Source: Candidatus Coatesiibacteriota bacterium
GTDB lineage: Bacteria; B130-G9
DNA: 8,232 nt
Direction of reading: 5' to 3'
NCBI GenBank assembly: GCA_016929465.1
Contig: JAFGIT010000275.1
Coordinates: 1 to 8,232, forward strand
Made by a program: the position numbers and the translations under genes. The notes beneath the pieces were generated by a model, which searched no databases, was not told the DNA's origin, and saw nothing but the letters and a program-made list of their open reading frames with translations. Every line of letters starts with the position of its first letter. Within the stretch, counting starts at the first letter, position 1. Positions 1 to 5,020 of the stretch are shown piece after piece.

Positions 1-2199
1 TACATAATCAACTGGTGCCCGAGGTGCCAGACAGCGCTCTCCGACCTGGAGGCGGTCCATCTCCCTGTTGACGGCAATCTGTACTACATCAAGTATCCGA
101 TTAAGGACACGGTTGACCATATCGTGGTCGCCACGACGAGGCCGGAGACCATGCTCGGCGACACCGCCGTCGCGATACACCCAAGCCACAAGCGGGCAGA
201 ATTCCTGAAGAATAAGACCATCGTGCTCCCTGTCATCGGCCGTGAGATGCCCGTCATCTTGGACGACCAGGTCGATCCCGAATTCGGGACGGGCATCGTC
301 AAGATCACTCCGGCGCATGACCCGAACGACTTCGAAATGGGCAACCGGCATGGTCTTCCCAGGATAACCGTCTTGAATAAAGACGGCACGATGAACCAGA
401 ACGCCGGCGAATATGCTGGGATGGACAGGTTCGAGTGCCGAAGGAAACTCATCCAATTCCTCAAAGAGAACGGGCTGCTCGAGAAGATTGTGCCGCATAA
501 GCACATGGTCGGCCACTGTCAGCGGTGCGAGACGATGGTCGAGCCTTACCTCTCGCAGCAGTGGTTCGTCAAGATGAAGCCGCTCGCGGAGCCGGCGATC
601 GAGGCGGTGAAAAACGGCGACGTGGAGTTCATCTCGGCGTCGTGGGCGAATCTCTATTATGAGTGGATGGAGAACATCCGCGACTGGTGCATCTCGCGCC
701 AGCTCTGGTGGGGGCACCGGATCCCCGCTTACTACTGCCAGTCATGCGATTCGACAATGGTGGCCGCTACGAAGCCCGAGAGCTGCGACAATTGCGGTTC
801 GAAGGACATCGTCCAGGACGAGGACGTGCTGGACACCTGGTTCAGCTCCGCGCTGTGGCCCTTCTCGACGCTCGGTTGGCCCGAAGAGACGGATGACCTG
901 AAGCGCTACTATCCGACATCGTGTCTCATCACCGCCTTCGACATCATCTTCTTCTGGGTCGCACGCATGATCGTGATGGGCCTATATTGCATGAAGGAAG
1001 TCCCGTTCAAGGTCGTCTACTTCAACGGTCTGATCTGCGACGAGAAGGGGCAGAAGATGTCGAAGTCGAAGGACAACGTCGTCGATGCAAGGCAGCTAAT
1101 TGCGGACTTCGGAACCGATGCAGTTCGCTTCGCGCTTGCTATCCAGTCTGTCCCGGGGCGGCAGTCGCTCCCGATTTCGGAGAGCCGCGTCGCGGGTTAC
1201 CGCAATTTCGTGAATAAGATCTGGAATGCTTCGCGGTTCATCCTGATGAACCTGTCGGATGAGTCGAGTGGTTCGGAGCGAAGCAGCAAGGTTGGCGGCG
1301 GAGCAGGCCTCACGACGTTTGCGGACCTGGCGGAGCTCGGGAAAGAGAGCCTGCTGCTGCTTGCCGACAAGTGGATAATCAGCCGGCTGGTCCACGTTGT
1401 CCGCGACGTGACGGAGAGCCTTGAGCAATATAAATTCTACGAGGCGTGCGACACGCTGTATCAGTTCATCTGGCACGAGTATTGCGACTGGTTCATCGAG
1501 CTCGCGAAGCTCGACCTCTATCAGGAGGATGATCCGGCCCGCAAGGAGCGCTGCCACAAGCTGCTCTGCGGGACGCTTGATATAATCTTGCGTGTCCTGC
1601 ATCCAATCATGCCGTATATCACGGAGGAGGTCTGGCAGCATCTCCCGAAGGGTGAGAACAGCCCCCTCAGCATCGCGGCCGCCGATAGTCCGGAGCCCGA
1701 TCCTTCACTCATCGATGACAGAGTGGAGCGCGAGATGAATGTCCTGATGGAGATCATCATCAAGGCGAGGACGATGAGAAGCGAGATGAACGTCCCGCCC
1801 GCGGTCCAGGCACCGCTCGTGATCTATTCCAAGAAGGATGAGCTGCGACAGCTGATACGGGCACATACCGACTATGTCATGTCGCTCACGAAGACGAACA
1901 ACCTGACCGTCACGGATGACGAGCCGGAGCGTAGGCACTGCGCGACAGCAGTAGCGGCGGATTGCGAGATATTTGTGCCCCTGGAGGGGATAATCGACTT
2001 CGACATCGAGCAGGACCGCCTAAAGCGCGAGATAGCGAAGGTCGCGAAGAACATCAAGACCGACGAGCTGAAGATCAGAAACCGCGAATTCATGGACAGG
2101 GCCCCGTCGGATGTCATCGAGCTCGTCACGAAGCGGCACAAGGCATCGATGGAGCAGAAGGCTAAACTCGAGCGGGCGCTAAAGTTCGTCTCCGACTGA
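1..2199 (+). CDS. valS: Valine--tRNA ligase, 5' end outside window (partial)
   Basis: Class Ia aminoacyl-tRNA synthetase that charges tRNA-Val in the cytoplasm and edits misacylated threonine. The frame is open from base 1, so the GTG at 124 is internal, not a start. 732 residues are visible; bacterial ValRS is usually about 860-950, so roughly the first 170, with the HIGH motif, are missing. Visible landmarks (counted from base 1): INWCPRCQTALSD at 3-15 at the entry to the editing insertion; VATTRPETMLGDTAV around 42-56 and GTGIVKITPAHDPND in the editing domain; a four-Cys zinc knuckle at C246, C249, C262, C265; DTWFSSALWPF at 278-288; KMSKS at 352-356; anticodon-binding domain from about NFVNKIWNASRF; and a lysine/glutamate-rich C-terminal coiled-coil arm over the last 65 residues. 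The signature loop reads KMSKSKDN where KMSKSKGN is usual. The stop overlaps the next start. Identification is secure. Confidence 0.97.
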   Translation, partial: YIINWCPRCQTALSDLEAVHLPVDGNLYYIKYPIKDTVDHIVVATTRPETMLGDTAVAIHPSHKRAEFLKNKTIVLPVIGREMPVILDDQVDPEFGTGIVKITPAHDPNDFEMGNRHGLPRITVLNKDGTMNQNAGEYAGMDRFECRRKLIQFLKENGLLEKIVPHKHMVGHCQRCETMVEPYLSQQWFVKMKPLAEPAIEAVKNGDVEFISASWANLYYEWMENIRDWCISRQLWWGHRIPAYYCQSCDSTMVAATKPESCDNCGSKDIVQDEDVLDTWFSSALWPFSTLGWPEETDDLKRYYPTSCLITAFDIIFFWVARMIVMGLYCMKEVPFKVVYFNGLICDEKGQKMSKSKDNVVDARQLIADFGTDAVRFALAIQSVPGRQSLPISESRVAGYRNFVNKIWNASRFILMNLSDESSGSERSSKVGGGAGLTTFADLAELGKESLLLLADKWIISRLVHVVRDVTESLEQYKFYEACDTLYQFIWHEYCDWFIELAKLDLYQEDDPARKERCHKLLCGTLDIILRVLHPIMPYITEEVWQHLPKGENSPLSIAAADSPEPDPSLIDDRVEREMNVLMEIIIKARTMRSEMNVPPAVQAPLVIYSKKDELRQLIRAHTDYVMSLTKTNNLTVTDDEPERRHCATAVAADCEIFVPLEGIIDFDIEQDRLKREIAKVAKNIKTDELKIRNREFMDRAPSDVIELVTKRHKASMEQKAKLERALKFVSD

Positions 2200-3095
2200 T
2201 GGATTTCGACGCCAGGCTCGCGAACTGCCAATCGATAGTCGATATTGCGCTGAGGCGCCCACGTCGTGCCGCTGCGGCGGATTGTGCGTCCTGCGCACCC
2301 GACTGCCTCGCGGTCGCGACCGAATACGCGCTGGACGGCGGCAAACGCCTCCGCCCCTACGTCGTCTTCGCGGTTGCCGAGCTGCTGAGGCGAGATCCCC
2401 TCGATTTCATCGAGGCGGCGTGTTCGGTCGAATGCATCCACACGAGCTCGCTCATACTTGACGACCTGCCGTGCATGGACAATTCGGACACGAGACGCGG
2501 CAAGCCCTCGCTTCACAGCGAATTCGGCGAAGCGATGGCCATCCTGACGGCCGTCTCGCTCCTATCTCGCGGCTTCGAGCACCTGGCAAAGAACGCCGCG
2601 GACCTCGGGCTTTCGTCGAAGGCGACTGGCCGCGCGCTGAAATGCCTTGCCCACAAGGTGGGCGAGAACGGCATGGCCTCTGGCCAGATGGCGGAGCTCC
2701 TGTCAGGAGCGCCGACCGACCTCAGGTCGATGGAGCTCGTCAACGACCGCAAGACAGGCCTGCTCTTCGTCGCATCGGCCGAGATCCCCGCGATACTCGC
2801 CGGCGCAACCGAGGCCGACATCGAGGCCGTCGGCCGCTACGCCCATGAACTGGGCCAGGCCTACCAAATAACCGACGACATCCTGGACCTCCCAACGAAA
2901 AAGGCCGCCTCTGACCACCCAGACAGCGGACCAAAGCACGAAAAACGCACAATCGCAACACTCCTCGGCCCCGAAAAAGCCGCCCAAAAAGCCCACGCCC
3001 ACATCGACGCCGCCCTCGACGTCATCAAAACCTACGGCGCCCCCGCGGAAGCACTGAGGCTGCTATGCGATTATGTGCTGGGGAGGGTGAAGTAA
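2199..3095 (+). CDS. Polyprenyl (farnesyl/geranylgeranyl-type) diphosphate synthase
   Basis: A 298-residue trans-isoprenyl diphosphate synthase that condenses isopentenyl diphosphate with allylic diphosphates, supplying C15-C20 or longer prenyl chains for lipids, quinones or carotenoids. Visible motifs: GGKRLRP at 48-53; first Asp-rich motif DDLPCMD at 88-94 followed by RRGKPS; GQMAELL near 162; KTG at 185-187; second Asp-rich motif DDILD at 226-230. The X4-spaced DDxxxxD places it with bacterial and plant type enzymes rather than archaeal ones. The residue five before the first motif is Ser83, with Ser84 next. A small residue here is associated with products longer than C15 in this family, so GGPP synthesis is possible; IspA-like FPP synthesis is the alternative. 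The ATG overlaps the valS TGA (TGATG) and no Shine-Dalgarno is obvious, so translation is probably coupled. Family certain, chain length not. Confidence 0.93.
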   Translation: MDFDARLANCQSIVDIALRRPRRAAAADCASCAPDCLAVATEYALDGGKRLRPYVVFAVAELLRRDPLDFIEAACSVECIHTSSLILDDLPCMDNSDTRRGKPSLHSEFGEAMAILTAVSLLSRGFEHLAKNAADLGLSSKATGRALKCLAHKVGENGMASGQMAELLSGAPTDLRSMELVNDRKTGLLFVASAEIPAILAGATEADIEAVGRYAHELGQAYQITDDILDLPTKKAASDHPDSGPKHEKRTIATLLGPEKAAQKAHAHIDAALDVIKTYGAPAEALRLLCDYVLGRVK

Positions 3096-3153
3096 GAGCC
3101 TTCGCTCTCTCTCGCGGCTCACAATCCACTCCATGCTGAAAGCCCGCGGTGGC

Positions 3154-3178
3154 AACTATTAAGGAATACTTAATAGTT
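3154..3178. repeat. Perfect 10-bp AT-rich inverted repeat
   Basis: Arm AACTATTAAG at 3154-3163, five-base loop GAATA, arm CTTAATAGTT at 3169-3178; all ten positions pair. It lies 59 bases after the prenyltransferase stop. No T-run follows, so it is a poor intrinsic terminator by the classic rule; its AT-richness and symmetry also fit an operator for a dimeric regulator. Function is inferred only. Confidence 0.75.
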
Positions 3179-3237
3179 CGACGGGAAGCGGACCGACCCA
3201 TTGCAGATCTTGCGCACTCTTTGACGGAAGCGAGCAG

Positions 3238-3262
3238 ATTGTGCACGCGCTGAGTGCACAAT
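3238..3262. repeat. Perfect 9-bp inverted repeat with GTGCAC cores
   Basis: Arm ATTGTGCAC at 3238-3246, seven-base spacer GCGCTGA, arm GTGCACAAT at 3254-3262. Each arm contains the self-complementary hexamer GTGCAC, so the hexamers are also direct repeats with starts 13 bases apart. It sits about 100 bases upstream of the HNH gene promoter. It could be an operator or an RNA hairpin; no T-run follows. Confidence 0.72.
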
Positions 3263-3358
3263 TATCCATGAATAATGAGAATATTTTTCAAATATAGTTT
3301 GTTCAAATGCTTTATGCTAAAGGAAACGAGACTACCTACAAGATTCTTTTCGATCATC

Positions 3359-3387
3359 TTGACTCGCTTGGTAGAATTAGATATAGC
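3359..3387 (+). promoter_or_regulatory. Sigma-70-like promoter for the HNH-TPR gene
   Basis: TTGACT at 3359-3364 (five of six matches to the -35 consensus), a 17-base spacer, then TATAGC at 3382-3387 (four of six to the -10). Transcription would begin near 3394, leaving a leader of about 49 bases before ATG 3443. This argues that the longer frame from 3275 is not translated from its first ATG. Prediction from sequence match only. Confidence 0.6.
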
Positions 3388-3424
3388 ATCAAGCGTGATA
3401 TCAGTAACAATAATTCGATGTGAT

Positions 3425-3430
3425 AGAAGG
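3425..3430 (+). promoter_or_regulatory. Candidate ribosome binding site for HNH-TPR gene
   Basis: AGAAGG, 12 bases before ATG 3443. The spacing is long but usable. The alternative ATG at 3275 has no purine-rich sequence before it, so this site favours the shorter start. Confidence 0.45.
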
Positions 3431-3442
3431 TATCAAGAACAA

Positions 3443-4606
3443 ATGGGTTTTCGAGATCGGCCCGAATATATTGAATGGCGCAAAGCTGTTCTGGAGCACT
3501 TTGGGAGCACATGTGTCCTATGTGGTCATTCCGGCAACATCCATATTCATCATGTGTTGCCAGTTAATACTTATCCCGAGCTTGTATTTGAAGTTACAAA
3601 TGGCGTTCCACTATGTGGAAATTGCCATGCAGAGGTTTCTGGGAACGAGCTTGCTTACGTGGACCGGTTCATTGAGCTACAGACGTCCATACTCGGTATT
3701 GAAACCGATGAGACAGAAGCGCAGAACAAATTGCGAAAGGCTGCGGAGGAGGCTCCCCAAGACCCGAAGGCTGTTGCGGAATGGCTCAATGCCACGCGAG
3801 ATTGCTCAATTGCGATAGAATTCTTTGAGAGGAACAGAGAAAGCATCAAGATGACCGGAGATATTGCTGAGGTCATGACTTATATTTATAGCGCTGCAGA
3901 AAGACACTCTGATGCGATCGATTTGGGAGAACTAGCTTTGATTCTCGCGAAGAAGGAAGGCGGTCGCGCAGAAGACATTTCACATATTGGGTGCTGCCTT
4001 GAAAGGAACATAAGGGCCTTGAAAGGGCTTTCAGAAGCCCATTTATTCATGGCCGCTTTGGTGGAGGAATACCCCAAGAATGGGCCCCTCCATACTTGCC
4101 TGTCACAAACGCTATGTGAGATCGCAGAGGTGAAAAGGGACCATAGACATCCCGATGAACCGCTACCTAGAGCCTGTCTGGAGCATGCGCTTAAGGCGGC
4201 ATCGCTCGCGCCCCATGATTCCACATGTCTCTCTTGGGCATCTTTTATATGCTTGGAGTTTTTCATGTACAAGGATGCCCTCATATATGCCAAGCGGCAG
4301 TTGAGCATGGCAAAGGACGATGAAAAGAAAATAGACGCCATGAATAACATAGCTAATGTGTACCGTCGCAATGAACTCTATGGAGATGCAATCGGCATTT
4401 ACCAACAGATAGTTGATATGGACCCAGATGACACCTTGGGCGCAGGAGCAGGTGCCATGGCGGACATAGCGTTTTGTCTTTATATGCAAGACAGACTCTC
4501 CGCTGCTAAGGCCATGGCAAAGCGCTGCCTGATGTTTGATCCTGAGAACAAAGACGCGTTGAGCACGATCTCTTATATAGAGAAAACGGAGAAGATGGAT
4601 TACTGA
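3443..4606 (+). CDS. HNH endonuclease domain fused to TPR-like helical region
   Basis: A 387-residue protein (443 if started at ATG 3275). The N-terminal 80 residues carry a zinc-type HNH nuclease signature: C24-X2-C27, HIHH at 34-37, N53 in TNGVPL, and C58-X2-C61-H62. In this family the four Cys bind structural zinc and the His-Asn-His set makes a beta-beta-alpha-metal DNA-cutting site; all expected residues are present. From about residue 90 the chain is helical, and the last third has recognisable TPR character (IANVYRRNELYGDAIGIYQQ, then FCLYMQDRLSAAKAMAKRCL, each ending near DP). No signal peptide or membrane segment follows the 3443 start, so it is probably cytoplasmic. Start chosen because the promoter and ribosome site lie just upstream and residues 1-56 of the longer frame are AT-driven and low in coding character. 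Codon use is more AT-rich than valS. The gene converges on the TPR-nitrilase gene. Domain call strong; a defence role is only inferred. Confidence 0.85.
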   Translation: MGFRDRPEYIEWRKAVLEHFGSTCVLCGHSGNIHIHHVLPVNTYPELVFEVTNGVPLCGNCHAEVSGNELAYVDRFIELQTSILGIETDETEAQNKLRKAAEEAPQDPKAVAEWLNATRDCSIAIEFFERNRESIKMTGDIAEVMTYIYSAAERHSDAIDLGELALILAKKEGGRAEDISHIGCCLERNIRALKGLSEAHLFMAALVEEYPKNGPLHTCLSQTLCEIAEVKRDHRHPDEPLPRACLEHALKAASLAPHDSTCLSWASFICLEFFMYKDALIYAKRQLSMAKDDEKKIDAMNNIANVYRRNELYGDAIGIYQQIVDMDPDDTLGAGAGAMADIAFCLYMQDRLSAAKAMAKRCLMFDPENKDALSTISYIEKTEKMDY

Positions 4607-4620
4607 GATCCCGGACTGAC

Positions 4621-4905
4621 CTTTCTGCTTCCTATCGACCTTAATCCAGCTGTCCATGCTTCCGGCATTATTGGGCCACTCATCCTTGCCCATGGAGCGC
4701 TGCTTAATTGCAGACCCGAGAGATGTATCGGGCACTTGAGACGACAATGGGTTCTTGCGGACGCCGGTCCATGCACCGCTTGTTTCTATATCAACCAGCC
4801 AATATTCATATAGGGTGCCTCGCTGAATAGAATGATCGATAAATCTATATGATTCACCCGAGAATGGCGTGCGTTCCCAAATTCAACAAAGGCCTCGGTA
4901 TATCG
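4621..4905 (-). pseudogene. Frameshifted remnant resembling an FN3/FlgD-Ig-like secreted protein segment
   Basis: Read on the minus strand, 4905-4861 gives RYTEAFVEFGNARHS. A one-base frame change near 4861 then gives SGESYRFIDHSIQRG followed by LYEYWLVDIETSGAWTG down to about 4760, and the frame stays open beyond that. The pattern 'YRFxDxxxxxGxxYEYWLVDxExxG' is what I recall from C-terminal Ig/FN3-like modules of secreted bacterial proteins. Neither frame has a plausible start or complete domain, so this would be a decayed fragment left beside the inserted genes. The end is uncertain: the open frame runs on antisense into the HNH-TPR gene, where it is not credible. A chance resemblance is the main alternative. 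Confidence 0.35.
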
Positions 4906-4930
4906 CAGCTCACGCATCCATCTGGTTCGC

Positions 4931-4972
4931 GGCGAGGCTGCAGAGGCCCGTCGCCTGTCGGCGACTATCGCC
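4931..4972. repeat. Alternating GGCGA/TCGCC complementary elements
   Basis: GGCGA at 4931-4935, TCGCC at 4951-4955, GGCGA at 4960-4964, TCGCC at 4968-4972. The middle pair extends to a 6-bp stem, GTCGCC-TGTC-GGCGAC at 4950-4965. The 4960-4972 pair is an alternative 5-bp stem with a three-base loop, exclusive of the first. It lies 49-90 bases past the TPR-nitrilase stop on its transcript, a position fitting 3'-end or terminator structure, but no T-run follows. Confidence 0.45.
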
Positions 4973-5020
4973 GGGGAGATCAGGATGGAAATTGAGTCTG
5001 GATGGGTGATTGATGGCAAT

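Larger units (their letters stand above)
3096..3442. other. Intergenic region between prenyltransferase and HNH-TPR gene
   Basis: About 347 bases without a convincing gene. In order it holds a weak GC hairpin directly after the stop (GAGCC at 3096-3100 and GGCTC at 3116-3120, 15-base loop), two perfect inverted repeats (listed separately), an AT-rich stretch and a sigma-70-like promoter. Base composition falls sharply near 3260, which I take as the approximate edge of the accessory segment. A reading frame is open from ATG 3275 into the HNH gene, but its first 56 codons look non-coding. Confidence 0.6.
4607..5020. other. Gap between convergent accessory genes
   Basis: 414 bases between two facing stop codons. 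No intact gene is supported. It contains a minus-strand coding remnant and a cluster of short complementary elements, each listed separately. No hairpin followed by a T-run was seen for either gene. Confidence 0.6.

Noticed and set aside
1096-1641. 181-codon minus-strand frame inside valS
   Set aside because: Antisense shadow of a well-supported gene in GC-rich sequence; composition is Arg/Leu-biased with no recognisable domain.
124-2199. valS read as starting at GTG 124
   Set aside because: The same frame is open from base 1 and encodes conserved ValRS sequence (INWCPRCQTALSD) upstream, so the gene is cut by the window edge.
1872-2516. 214-codon minus-strand frame across the valS/prenyltransferase junction
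   Set aside because: Antisense to two certain genes, low-complexity Ser/Arg content and no motifs.
3221-3249. TTGACG at 3221 as a -35 box
   Set aside because: The sequence 17 bases downstream (CACGCG) does not resemble a -10 element.
4163-4747. 194-codon minus-strand frame overlapping the HNH-TPR 3' end
   Set aside because: Most of it is antisense to the HNH-TPR gene and its TTG start is internal to the remnant's frame; only the part above about 4620 is kept as a possible remnant.
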